DNA from: an uncultured Acetatifactor sp.
GTDB lineage: Bacteria > Bacillota > Clostridia > Lachnospirales > Lachnospiraceae
Direction of reading: 5' to 3'
NCBI GenBank assembly: GCA_910583845.1
Contig: CAJUAB010000019.1
Location: forward strand, 36,012-100,011
DNA: 64,000 nucleotides
Below, piece after piece: positions 1 through 8,609 of this stretch (position 1 is its first letter; each line of letters starts with the position of its first letter). Position numbers and translations under genes: made by a program. The notes under the pieces were generated by a model. That model ran no database searches, was not told the origin of the DNA, and worked only from the letters and a program-made list of their open reading frames with translations.

Positions 1-1348
1 GATCCAGATCCGCCAGCGCGCCCTTTTCATACAGTACCCGCATGTCTTCGCCGGATACGTAATAGATGTCGGCGCCCCTCCCGTTGGTCAGGTCCGCCAG
101 CGCCCGGCTGCGGAAGGATGTCAGATCCTCTTCCGGCTGCAGGGTAAGGATCGGGTGCTCCGCATGCTCCTGTGAAAACAGTATGGCGCTGGCACAGATA
201 AAGGAGCTGTCTTCCACCAGGCTTACCAGCCGGATGGCGTCCTCTTCTTCACCGGGCTCCCGGCCCAGCCTGCATATGACGGGTATCTCCCGGCTACAGT
301 CCAGAATAAAGGGAATACCGGCGGCGCCAATGCCGATCTTCAGCTTATACTCGTTCCGGCCCAGTCCTTTTTCCCTGTAGTCAAAGCATACTCCTCTTTC
401 CCCGGTATACAGATCCCAGCGATACAATTGTCCGTCAGAGCCATAATACAGGATCCCCTCTTCCGTGATCGCCATGGGGCAGGAAAGCGGTAACTGTTCT
501 GTGAAAACCCGCTCTCCGCCGGTTGCCGGGTCATACATTACCAGACGCATTTCCGCCCTTTTTATACTGCGCTGCTCAAAGACCGGTTCGCCTGCCTCTG
601 TCTTCATGGCACAGGAAGAGATGGTATCTTCCCTGTCCCAGGCCAGCTCTGTGAGCAGTCCTCCCTCCCCGCTCAACACCAGGATCTTTTCTCCTGACAA
701 AGAGATGATGAAATATCGCCCATCCTGGTCGACGGACACGTTTGGATATATCATGTTGCTTCTAAGGGACATTCCCTCTGCCAGCATGGCCGGATACAGA
801 TCGGCGGCCCCCACAAATGTTCCTTCCGGGGAAAAATGCATGGCCAGATAGGCCTGCGTTTCTTCCTTCGCGCATATTTGTACAAAGAGTACATATTCCT
901 GAGGGTTCTGGATGTCAAAGGAGGCGATATGTTTCTCCATGCCCGCATATTCCTCCAGGTCCGGCAGTTCGATCCTTCGGTGCCAGATCTCGCCTGTTGC
1001 GTCCTCATAGCAATTCAGGGTACAGATCGGCTGCCCGGAGGAATCCGTGGAAGCCCACTGGCAACTCAACATATATATGTCTGATCCCCAGCACTTGTAC
1101 CGGTCGCTGCGGCGGTCATACTCCTGTCCGGACTGATATTCCAGTCCGTTGATATACTTGTCCACATAAAAAATTTCCCCGGCGCGCCGGTCCCCATTGT
1201 AGTGCCAGTCCTCTGTCATCCAATCATAGGTTCTATGGCCTGTGTCTGTCTGAGAAGGACCTGCGGCATCGCTCCCGCCGGTCTGGCCGCAGGCTGACAA
1301 TGAAAACAACAGGCAGGCAAGACAGAGAATGGATGCTTTTTTTCGCAT
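1..1348 (-). CDS. Lipoprotein with possible solute-binding domain, 3' part beyond window
   Basis: The frame opens at an ATG at 1348 behind an AAAGGGGA ribosome site and stays open to the window edge (449 codons seen). The N-terminus is a lipoprotein signal: MRKK, a hydrophobic run, then lipobox LSAC with Cys20. Residues of about 60-400 are rich in short beta-type repeats with YxxD/G turns, as in beta-propeller-like surface proteins. The last visible residues (ADIYYVSG, YEKGALADLD) resemble the first lobe of family 1 extracellular solute-binding proteins. The likely product is a membrane-anchored sensor or binding protein with an N-terminal propeller fused to a binding domain. The substrate is unknown and the gene is cut by the window start. 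No partner permease is visible here. Confidence 0.7.
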   Translation of the reverse strand, partial: MRKKASILCLACLLFSLSACGQTGGSDAAGPSQTDTGHRTYDWMTEDWHYNGDRRAGEIFYVDKYINGLEYQSGQEYDRRSDRYKCWGSDIYMLSCQWASTDSSGQPICTLNCYEDATGEIWHRRIELPDLEEYAGMEKHIASFDIQNPQEYVLFVQICAKEETQAYLAMHFSPEGTFVGAADLYPAMLAEGMSLRSNMIYPNVSVDQDGRYFIISLSGEKILVLSGEGGLLTELAWDREDTISSCAMKTEAGEPVFEQRSIKRAEMRLVMYDPATGGERVFTEQLPLSCPMAITEEGILYYGSDGQLYRWDLYTGERGVCFDYREKGLGRNEYKLKIGIGAAGIPFILDCSREIPVICRLGREPGEEEDAIRLVSLVEDSSFICASAILFSQEHAEHPILTLQPEEDLTSFRSRALADLTNGRGADIYYVSGEDMRVLYEKGALADLD

Positions 1349-1551
1349 AGTTCTTTTCCCCTTTAGCTGATGGTCTGCCATGTACAGGAGACAGACGGAT
1401 TGTGAGGTAATAATCATAATGATTCTGTAATAGAGATATTATTTTACAACGCAAGTAAGCCAATGTCAACAATCAACGGAAGCTCCCTGCATATCCGGGT
1501 ATCTGTCGTGGCTCCGTCATCTCCCCGCCAATGGCCGGAATCACGAAAGGG

Positions 1552-1580
1552 TTGCCACGGACGGAAAAAAAGGATACAAT
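1552..1580 (+). promoter_or_regulatory. Sigma-A-type promoter for the ArsR gene
   Basis: TTGCCA at 1552-1557 and TACAAT at 1575-1580 are separated by 17 bp, 57 bp before the ATG of the ArsR gene. This is the only good promoter match seen in the 1349-1637 gap between the divergent lipoprotein and regulator genes. Confidence 0.5.
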
Positions 1581-1637
1581 AAAAACAGGTATGAAAGAGT
1601 TCTGTTGCCATAGGTAGAAGAAAGGAAGTGTAAGCGG

Positions 1638-2006
1638 ATGGATAAGTTTGTGCTTCCTCACCATCATGGTGAGGGACCGACGGAAGAATATTTGAGTAAG
1701 CAGCTGAACCGGCCGGACACATTTCAGAATGTGGCGGACACGTTCCGACTGCTGGACGACACCAGCAGAGTGCGGATTTTCTGGCTGCTGTGTCACTGTG
1801 AGGAATGTGTGATCAATATATCCGCCATGGTGGATATGTCCAGTCCTGCCGTGTCCCATCACCTGCGGCAGCTCAAGGCGGGGGGACTGATCGTCAGCCG
1901 CCGGGAGGGCAAGGAAGTCTACTACAGGGCCGCGGATACGGAGGAGAGCCGGCTGCTGCACCAGGCCATCGAGCAGATTATGGAGATATCCTGCCCTGCC
2001 AGATAG
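1638..2006 (+). CDS. ArsR/SmtB-family metal-type transcriptional regulator
   Basis: A 122-residue winged-helix repressor. The recognition helix region is SSPAVSHHLRQLKAGGLI (about residues 67-84) and the wing is REGKEVYYRA, both standard for ArsR proteins. Possible metal ligands are a His-rich N-terminus (PHHHGEG, residues 7-13) and CHCEEC (about 52-57) in the helix where ArsR/CadC sensors carry cysteine ligands. The start has an AAGGAAG site 8 bp upstream. The protein would repress genes until metal binds. However, no metal efflux ATPase, metallothionein or arsenic gene lies beside it: the lipoprotein gene diverges and sbcC converges. Its target is therefore unclear and may be itself or distant genes. 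Confidence 0.85.
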   Translation: MDKFVLPHHHGEGPTEEYLSKQLNRPDTFQNVADTFRLLDDTSRVRIFWLLCHCEECVINISAMVDMSSPAVSHHLRQLKAGGLIVSRREGKEVYYRAADTEESRLLHQAIEQIMEISCPAR

Positions 2007-2034
2007 AGCGCGTTTGAAAAATCATTCCCGCCAT
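2006..2034. repeat. Partial copy of the 29.4-kb palindromic element end
   Basis: Starting at the last base of the ArsR stop codon, about 29 bases match the left end of the MITE-like element at 29423 with one substitution and one small insertion (GAGCGYGTTTGAAAA, then CATTCCCGCCAT). The match stops at 2034. A small GC hairpin (GCCGCC/GGCGGC, 2037-2053) follows and could act as a weak terminator between the convergent arsR and sbcC genes. Confidence 0.5.
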
Positions 2035-2113
2035 ATGCCGCCAGAGGGGCGGCGGGGCAGGTTTATGTGCCGGTATTTTCTCTGACCGGAAAAGGAGCTT
2101 CCGGCCCGAGGGG

Positions 2114-5100
2114 TCAGAATCCGGTATCCACCTGGATCTGGCTGCCGCTCCTGGTCTTGCTCACTCTGATCTGCCGGGGAATGCTCTCCAGCAGTTCTTC
2201 CCGGTGGCTGATTATGCCCACCAGTTTGTCTGTGCCGGACAGGCTTAACAGAATCTCCATGGCGTTTTCCATGGACTTTTTGTCCAGAGTTCCGAAGCCC
2301 TCGTCCACAAAGAGCGCGTCCATCTGTACGCCGCCCAGATGGGAGGATACGGTATCCGAAAGCCCCAGCGCCAGGCTGAGGGAGGCCTTGAAGCTCTCTC
2401 CGCCGGACAGATTTCCCACGGGTCGGCGGTGGCCTGTGAAATGGTCCTGCACTTCGAGACTCAGGATGGTCCTGCTTTTTTTGTCACCGGAGTCATCTTT
2501 CCGGAAAAGCTCGTATTGGCCGTCACTCATGGGCAAAAGCCGCCGGTTGGCCGCGGCGATAATATTGTCAAAGCCTGCCGCCTGTATATATTGTTCAAAT
2601 GTGATCTTTGCCCTGTTGCTGATATTCCCGGACACCAGATCGCACAGCCGGCCATAACGTTCGCTTTCTCTGCGGCTGATTTCCAGCTCGTCCGCCTGCT
2701 CCGATATATTTTTCCGCACCCGTTCATTGTTTTGAAGCCTGTGCCCGATCTCTGCACTGCGTCTGCGCAGTTCTTCCACAAGATCGTTTTGCTTTCTGAC
2801 CTCTTCCTGGAGAATCTCTTCGTCTGTTTTTGTCTTTCCTGCCGCGTCCTTCTCCGCCTGCTCCAACATCTCCCGGTTTGTCCGGAGGGCCTGTTCATAG
2901 TTCAGGATCTTTTTCTCTGTGTCCTCTATTTCCTGTTCGGCGGCCAGCAACTGGCGGAATTCTTCCCTGGAACCCATCCGGTTGCTTTGAAGCGTCAGGG
3001 CCAGATGTTCCCTGCACTCCAGGGTCTTTTTTTCCTGTTGCGCCAGGCTTTCTTCAAGGGTGATTATGGCGGCTTCGATCCCGGCTTTTCTGGCATCCGC
3101 CTCCTGTTTCCCGCTCCTGGCGCTGTCGATTGCCTCCAGAATCAAACGGGCCTCCTCCTCCGCCTTTTCCAGTTCCCGGCGGGCGGCTTCCAGACTGGCA
3201 AATTCCAGCTTTTCATACTCTTTCAGAGCGGTCCTTTTTTCAATCAGCCCGGCCCGGTTGCTCTCCTTTCTGGACTGATAGTCTTTCCTGGAGTCAGCCA
3301 GGCTTTCGGATTCCTCCCCCCGGGCTTTCTCAAGATCTTGAACGGCTCGGTGGTGGATTTCGCAGTCTTTGGACAACTGCTTTTCCTGCTTATCATTGGC
3401 GGTCATTTTCTCCTCTGTTTCCCGCTGTCTGGCGGCGATGAGAGAAAACAATTCCTCTGTTTCCCGCTGGGGTTTTTCCCCGCTCTCCGGCCTGTTTTCT
3501 CCGGCAATCCGCAGGATTCGCGCTCTCAGTTGTTCCTCCAGAGTGGCGGCCCTGGTCTTTGCGGCCTCGGCCTCGGCCAGCGCCTTTTCCTTTGTCCCTC
3601 CCGCCAGCTCCTCCTTTTCCTGCAACTGCCTGTATTCTTCCTCCGATGCGGACTCTGTGGCCAGGACCGCCGGTTCCGGATGATGGATCGAGCCGCAGAC
3701 AGGACATTTTTCCCCCTCTCTGAGTCCCTGGGCCAATATTCCGGCGCGGCAATTATCCAGCAAATCTCCGCAGCGTTTACGCAGATCCGCGGTTTCCTGA
3801 AAGGCCGTCCGCGCTTTCAGAAAGTTCTCCTGCTTCTTAAGGAGCGTTTTTGCCGCCCTCCTGTAGGCCGGAATCGCGTTTGTGGCCACATCCGCCAGTT
3901 CCTCCCTCAGAGACGCCAGTTCCTTTCCCGCATTCCGGACTTCGACCAATTGGGCGGCAGAGTCCCGGAGCGTCTTTACGGTGTGATCCAGCTCCCGGAT
4001 TTTTGTCTGGAGCTCCTCCTCCCGGGCCAGCAGGGCGCTTTCTTCTTCATCCAGGTCCCGGGATTCTTTTTCTAATGCGCTGACCGCCAGGAGGAGTTGG
4101 TCCTTCTCCTCGTATTTCCCGATTTCCTCTCTGAGCTTTCCGGCTCTCAGATGCAGCTCTTCCGCCCGGGGCGTGTCTTTCAGAGCCATATCCAGGGCTT
4201 CTTTGGCCGCGGCGGCCTCCGCCTTTGCCTCTGCCAGCTCCCCGGCTTTGAGGGTGATATTTTCTCCGGTGGTTTTCAGCTCCCGCTCCTTTTCCTCCAA
4301 CAGGTCAAAAACAGGTTTTACCCGGTGAACCGCTGCCTTCTGTCGCTCCAGAAGAGCCGCCAGTCTCCCGATTTCTTCCTTTTCCCCATCCAGCCGCCGC
4401 TTTTTTTCTTTCGCTTCCTCAAAGCGGGTCAATAACGCGTTGTCTGTGTGAGCGGTATGCAGGGCCCTGGTTTTTTCTGACAGAACCGCATTCTGCGCTT
4501 CAAATTCCTTCTGCAGTTTTTCAAGGGCGGCCCTGTCTTCGGAGATGAGATCTGACAGGATTTCCAGCATATCCGGAAGGTTCCACGCGCTGCGGCTCTT
4601 TTCAGCGTTATTCTGCAGGGCGGATAACGCCGCCCCACGCTCATGATCCTCAGGAGCCTCCGCTTCCCGGAAATACTGGAGGATGCTGTCCTCCGTGCGG
4701 TTTTTCCGGGACAGACTGGCGCTTCTTCGTTCTTTCAGTTTATATTCCATGCTCTGGTAGCCGGATGTCATAAATATGGTCCGGAGAATCTTTGTGCGAT
4801 CATCGGTGGAAGCGTTCAGCAGTTCCCAGAATTCTCCCTGAGCGATCATGGCGATCTGTTTGAACTGCCGGAAATCGATTCTGAGCAGTTCCCGCACCGC
4901 GTTGTTTACGGCGGTGGTGCCCTCAATGGGTTTCTCATCCCCACAGTAGAACTCTGCCTTCTCTTTTTCCGTGACTATCCCTTCTCCCCGCTGCTTCTGC
5001 CGGTCATAGGAGGGCTGGCGGTACACATGGCAGTGTTTTCCCTGATGGGAGAAATAGAAGTCCACAAAGCTCCGGGCCGTGGGGGCGGCGTATTCGCTGC

Positions 5101-5302
5101 GCAGATTTCTGGTGTCCCGGTACACGCCGCTGGTCTCGCCGTACAGGGCAAAGCAGATCGCGTCAAAGATCGTGGTTTTACCGGCTCCGGTATCTCCGGA
5201 GATCAGGAAAAGCCCCTTGTCCCCCAGGGCTTCGAAATCTATTACCGGCATTTTGTCCGCATAAGGGCCAAAGGCGCTGATGATCAGTTTAATCGGTTTC
5301 AT
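2114..5302 (-). CDS. sbcC: SbcC, large subunit of the SbcCD (Mre11-Rad50-type) nuclease
   Basis: A 1062-residue SMC/Rad50-type ATPase, the usual length for SbcC. The N-terminus has FGPYADK and Walker A GDTGAGKTT (about residues 36-44). Two long Glu/Lys/Arg-rich coiled-coil arms follow, with a zinc hook CPVCG near residue 532 at their tip. The C-terminal lobe has the ABC signature NLSGGESFK (about 963) and Walker B FVDEGFGTLD (about 990). With SbcD it opens hairpins and trims DNA ends and palindromes during replication and repair. Its start overlaps the sbcD end by 14 bp, so the two are translationally coupled. Long open frames on the opposite strand are a by-product of codon bias. Confidence 0.97.
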   Translation of the reverse strand: MKPIKLIISAFGPYADKMPVIDFEALGDKGLFLISGDTGAGKTTIFDAICFALYGETSGVYRDTRNLRSEYAAPTARSFVDFYFSHQGKHCHVYRQPSYDRQKQRGEGIVTEKEKAEFYCGDEKPIEGTTAVNNAVRELLRIDFRQFKQIAMIAQGEFWELLNASTDDRTKILRTIFMTSGYQSMEYKLKERRSASLSRKNRTEDSILQYFREAEAPEDHERGAALSALQNNAEKSRSAWNLPDMLEILSDLISEDRAALEKLQKEFEAQNAVLSEKTRALHTAHTDNALLTRFEEAKEKKRRLDGEKEEIGRLAALLERQKAAVHRVKPVFDLLEEKERELKTTGENITLKAGELAEAKAEAAAAKEALDMALKDTPRAEELHLRAGKLREEIGKYEEKDQLLLAVSALEKESRDLDEEESALLAREEELQTKIRELDHTVKTLRDSAAQLVEVRNAGKELASLREELADVATNAIPAYRRAAKTLLKKQENFLKARTAFQETADLRKRCGDLLDNCRAGILAQGLREGEKCPVCGSIHHPEPAVLATESASEEEYRQLQEKEELAGGTKEKALAEAEAAKTRAATLEEQLRARILRIAGENRPESGEKPQRETEELFSLIAARQRETEEKMTANDKQEKQLSKDCEIHHRAVQDLEKARGEESESLADSRKDYQSRKESNRAGLIEKRTALKEYEKLEFASLEAARRELEKAEEEARLILEAIDSARSGKQEADARKAGIEAAIITLEESLAQQEKKTLECREHLALTLQSNRMGSREEFRQLLAAEQEIEDTEKKILNYEQALRTNREMLEQAEKDAAGKTKTDEEILQEEVRKQNDLVEELRRRSAEIGHRLQNNERVRKNISEQADELEISRRESERYGRLCDLVSGNISNRAKITFEQYIQAAGFDNIIAAANRRLLPMSDGQYELFRKDDSGDKKSRTILSLEVQDHFTGHRRPVGNLSGGESFKASLSLALGLSDTVSSHLGGVQMDALFVDEGFGTLDKKSMENAMEILLSLSGTDKLVGIISHREELLESIPRQIRVSKTRSGSQIQVDTGF

Positions 5303-6446
5303 TGCTCACACCTGCCTCTCTGGCCACATCCTCTATCATCCGCAGCTCTTCTTCACTGATTTCACAGCCGTACATCATGCGGTAAAAATCGGAGATCAGC
5401 TCGGTACAGGATTTTTCACAGGTACTGTTTACAGGGTCCGGGAAATCCGCCTCTCGCGTGTGGGCGTTGTCGATGACAATTTTCATGGTGTTTTTGTAAT
5501 ACTGCCGGAAAATGCCCATGGCGTTGTCGGCGGGTTCTTCATCCGTCAGGGTCACATAGATATAGTCATCCGGCGAAATGATATTCTGAGGATCAAGCAG
5601 CTGGCGCATCCTTCCTCTCAGATGCCTCATATCCCGAAGAGGGCGCTGCCGGATCAGTGAAACCGCCACCTGCCCCTTGGCCTCCAGGGTGACGAGGGGG
5701 AAGGATTTGACGCTTTCCGCCTCACTGAGGGAATATTTGAGAAGGGAGCCGGCATATCTGACCGTATCCCGGCCGACCCTCTGCGGGGAATGGATATGTC
5801 CCAGGGCCACATAGTCAAAAGCGTCAAAGCAATCGCAACCGATTTTTTCCACAGCGCCCACATGCACTGCCGACGCGCCCTCAGAGCCCCCCAGAACGGG
5901 GTCTTCATTCCTGCCCGCCACAAACTGATGCGCCACCAGGATGTTTCGCTGCGAAGGGTCAATGTCGGCGTGGGACAGGGCCGCCCGCACTGCGTCCTCG
6001 TAGGAGGCGATGCTTTCCTCCGGGTAAAAAAACCTCACCTGTGATGCCCTGATAAAGGGAAGCAGGTACACATTGACAATGCCGAACTGGTCCCGGCATT
6101 CTTTCCTGTAGATGGTGCCGTCATATTTTGCCGAGATATGGATTCTGTTTGTTTCAAACAGGCTGCTGCCGAAGTGCAGCCTTTCCTCCGAATCATGGTT
6201 TCCGCTGATTAAAAAGGTCTCCATACCTGTTTCCGAAAGCCTGCGCAGGAACCAGTCCAGCAGCCGCACCGCCTCTTCGCTGGGAACGGATTTGTCATAG
6301 ACATCGCCCGCGATGAGCACCGCGTCCGCTTTCTGCTCTCCGGCGGTGTGCAGTACCTGCTCCAGCATGTACTTCTGATCTTCAATCATGTTGAAATCGC
6401 ATACGGACTTCCCCAGGTGAAGATCTCCCAGATGTAGTATTTTCAT
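5289..6446 (-). CDS. sbcD: SbcD, Mre11-type exonuclease subunit
   Basis: The phosphoesterase subunit of SbcCD. Calcineurin-like motifs appear in order: GDLHLGK, GDVYDKS, GNHDSEERL, VAHQF and GHIHSPQ, which bind the two Mn ions. I place the start at ATG 6446 (MKILHLGDLHLG) because GGGTGG lies just upstream and homologues begin there; an in-frame ATG at 6482 would add 12 unconserved residues. The product is then 385 residues, a normal size. It is the first gene of a two-gene operon with sbcC. The upstream gap carries three stacked inverted repeats (6490-6590). Confidence 0.96.
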   Translation of the reverse strand: MKILHLGDLHLGKSVCDFNMIEDQKYMLEQVLHTAGEQKADAVLIAGDVYDKSVPSEEAVRLLDWFLRRLSETGMETFLISGNHDSEERLHFGSSLFETNRIHISAKYDGTIYRKECRDQFGIVNVYLLPFIRASQVRFFYPEESIASYEDAVRAALSHADIDPSQRNILVAHQFVAGRNEDPVLGGSEGASAVHVGAVEKIGCDCFDAFDYVALGHIHSPQRVGRDTVRYAGSLLKYSLSEAESVKSFPLVTLEAKGQVAVSLIRQRPLRDMRHLRGRMRQLLDPQNIISPDDYIYVTLTDEEPADNAMGIFRQYYKNTMKIVIDNAHTREADFPDPVNSTCEKSCTELISDFYRMMYGCEISEEELRMIEDVAREAGVSNETD

Positions 6447-6489
6447 TTTTCCACCCATCTGTGCGCTGCGGCGCACACTCAAATCAATA

Positions 6490-6590
6490 GTTGAATACGC
6501 ATTTTATTCAACCTTTCCTCTCTCCGCATACCGGTAGTTGACTTGTCAACTGCTGGCGTGCCTGCGGTATTTGGAAGTTTTACTTCCAAA
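6490..6590. repeat. Three stacked inverted repeats upstream of sbcD
   Basis: Within 101 bp lie GTTGAAT/ATTCAAC (6490-6512, 9-base loop), AGTTGAC/GTCAACT (6536-6551, 2-base loop) and TTTGGAAGT/ACTTCCAAA (6570-6590, 3-base loop). All arms are perfect. The third is repeated base for base at 52747-52767. They sit between the AAA-ATPase-like gene stop and sbcD, so they could be operators, terminators or REP-like repeats. None has a clear U-tract. Confidence 0.7.
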
Positions 6591-6625
6591 CTTTTTCTCT
6601 CCGTTTCGGATCAGCCGGAGGATCT

Positions 6626-8212
6626 TCAGTTGTTTTCCTCATATTTCTCGATCTTACAGTGATGTTTTCGTTTCCCTGCGGGGGCATCCCTGTCGTAGCT
6701 GATTCCCACCAGCAGGAGTTCGCTGCCGTAATTTTTGAGCGTGTCGGGATAATGTTTTTCCCGGATCTGTTCAATGGCACCCCGGGCGGACCGGTTCCAT
6801 TTCAATTCGATCAGCAGGGCCGGAAGCGCGGAATCCTTTTTGGGCAAATAGACTATGTCCGCGAAACCCGCGCCGCATGGCAGCTCCTCAAACATCAGAT
6901 ACTCGTTTCCATAACTGAAATAGGCTCTTTTAATGACACTTCGAAGCGCCTGCTCGTTGTTATAGTACAGGGATGATTCTTCTTCATGAATCTTCTCAAT
7001 CTGCTTTGCGACCGCTTCTTCCCGTCCGTGAACGGTATCCTCAATAAGCCGTTCGCTTTCCCTCACCCGCCTGATGGTATCATCCCGGTTCACCTGCCGG
7101 ACGGCTCTGGCAAATTCCCGGCGGATTTCTTCGTTGGGAATATAGGCTTCCTGGGTGGTTTCATCATAGGCCAGATAGCCCAGATGGATCAGCAGTGTCA
7201 GCACATCATCCCTGTCCCGGAAGGTTTCCAGATCATTTGCGAAGCTGTTTGTGTCCACTTTCGTTTTACCGCCGCCGATCAGTTCCGCGATGGTTTTGCC
7301 CAGGCCGTCAAAATCAAGACCGATATAGCCCATCAGACTTTCCGCGGCGGAAGTCTGGGTCCAGTAGGAATCGAAATCGTCATTGCGGATCGCCTTTATA
7401 ACGGAGTTGGGATTATAGACAGATTCCAGACTCCGGAAAGAGTATCCGTCATACCATTGTTTCATTTTTTTAAAGTCGCCGCCATAGTCGCGGCAGAGTT
7501 TCCTGACCTCCTCCTCCGTAAATCCCACATAGGGCGCGAACTGTCTGGGTTTTATGACGGTGTATTCCCAGAAATCCGATATGGCGGACTGAGAACCGTC
7601 TTTTTTGACAGGCAAAATACCTGTCATATATGCCGCCGCGAATATCTTGCTGGTCATGCCGCTGTTTTTGAACAGGGAACGCAGAAAATCCAGATACTTC
7701 CGCTGTAGATAAGGACGTCCCTTTGCCTCCCTGATGGGAGCGTCCCATTCATCAATAATCATGATAAATCTGTTTCCCGCCGCTGCCGCCGCGTCAACCA
7801 GTGTGGCGGAAAATCCTTCCACAACATGAAGGTCCGGGTACTGCGTGGTCAGCTCCCGGATTACATTTCTCTGAATGTAGGGGACAATCTCCCCGATGGA
7901 GGATTCTCCGATGACTCCGGTCATGTCCAGATAAATCACATCGTAGCGGTTCATATGTTTCCGGTACCCGGCATCGCCGGATATCGCCAGATCGTCAAAC
8001 AGCCCGGATGAATCACAGGATTTATCATAATAAGCGCACAGCATCTGCGCCGCGAAGGACTTTCCAAAACGGCGTGGCCTGCTGACGCATGTCAGGCATC
8101 TCGGTGTGTCGATCGTCTGATTGATCAGTCCGATGAGGCCTGACTTGTCAACATAAATATCCCTCCTGATCCCTGTAAATCCGGCGTTTCCGGGATTCAG
8201 ATAAGTTCCCAT
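6626..8212 (-). CDS. AAA-ATPase-like protein with C-terminal PD-(D/E)XK nuclease domain
   Basis: A 528-residue member of a family that is abundant in Lachnospiraceae and Bacteroidetes. The N-terminal half matches the 'AAA-ATPase-like' group: GFTGIRRDIYVDKSGLI, a P-loop RPRRFGKS (about 45-52) and Walker B FIMIIDEWDAP (about 149-159). The C-terminal half has the nuclease core: D452 in FADIVY, then E469 and K471 in IELKW, the standard D...ExK site of PDDEXK_9-type domains. The ribosome site is AGGAGG, 9 bp before the ATG. The biological role of the family is not established; mobility or defence has been suggested. A structured 122-bp repeat lies directly upstream. Confidence 0.9.
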   Translation of the reverse strand: MGTYLNPGNAGFTGIRRDIYVDKSGLIGLINQTIDTPRCLTCVSRPRRFGKSFAAQMLCAYYDKSCDSSGLFDDLAISGDAGYRKHMNRYDVIYLDMTGVIGESSIGEIVPYIQRNVIRELTTQYPDLHVVEGFSATLVDAAAAAGNRFIMIIDEWDAPIREAKGRPYLQRKYLDFLRSLFKNSGMTSKIFAAAYMTGILPVKKDGSQSAISDFWEYTVIKPRQFAPYVGFTEEEVRKLCRDYGGDFKKMKQWYDGYSFRSLESVYNPNSVIKAIRNDDFDSYWTQTSAAESLMGYIGLDFDGLGKTIAELIGGGKTKVDTNSFANDLETFRDRDDVLTLLIHLGYLAYDETTQEAYIPNEEIRREFARAVRQVNRDDTIRRVRESERLIEDTVHGREEAVAKQIEKIHEEESSLYYNNEQALRSVIKRAYFSYGNEYLMFEELPCGAGFADIVYLPKKDSALPALLIELKWNRSARGAIEQIREKHYPDTLKNYGSELLLVGISYDRDAPAGKRKHHCKIEKYEENN

Positions 8213-8230
8213 TGGCTGTTCCTCCTAATC

Positions 8231-8523
8231 GAATCGCTGCGCGATGGCTCTAAAGAGTAAAGTCCCCTCGATGCACTCCTGTGAGAGAATCTTTCATTCG
8301 GAAGTGCTCTCATGAAAGACTCTCTCGTGCGTCTTCGGGACTTTACTGTCTGGAATCGCTGCGCGATGGCTCTAAAGAGTAAAGTCCCCTCGATGCACTC
8401 CTGTGAGAGAATCTTTCATTCGGAAGTGCTCTCATGAAAGACTCTCTCGTGCGTCTTCGGGACTTTACTGTCTGGAATCGCTGCGCGATGGCACTGAAGA
8501 GTAAAGTTCCTTCGATGCACTCC
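8231..8523. repeat. 122-bp tandem repeat (2.4 copies), each copy a long hairpin
   Basis: Copies begin at 8231, 8353 and 8475, an exact 122-bp period; the third stops after about 49 bases and has diverged slightly. Each complete unit is an imperfect palindrome: AGTAAAGTCCC pairs with GGGACTTTACT, GATGCAC with GTGCGTC (one G-T), and GAGAGAATCTTTCAT with ATGAAAGACTCTCTC (one mismatch). A full transcript would fold into two stems of roughly 45 bp. The repeats fill the gap between the BceB-like gene stop (8610) and the start of the AAA-ATPase-like gene (8212). Confidence 0.9.
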
Positions 8524-8609
8524 CTCATTCATCCCCGTTCTGGACTTTCGTAATTCCATTATAACCCCGGATGCTCTGTTTCACAACCGTATAAAGTAAA
8601 TCCTGCCGC

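Noticed and set aside
2339..4075. A 578-residue open frame on the plus strand opposite sbcC
   Set aside because: It is antisense to the coiled-coil part of sbcC, rich in Phe/Leu/Pro from mirrored Glu/Lys codons, and has no ribosome site or domain.
6490..6590. LexA/DinR boxes controlling sbcDC
   Set aside because: The palindromes do not fit the Gram-positive GAAC-N4-GTTC box.
8231..8523. CRISPR array
   Set aside because: The repeat unit is 122 bp with no unique spacers; the copies are directly adjacent.
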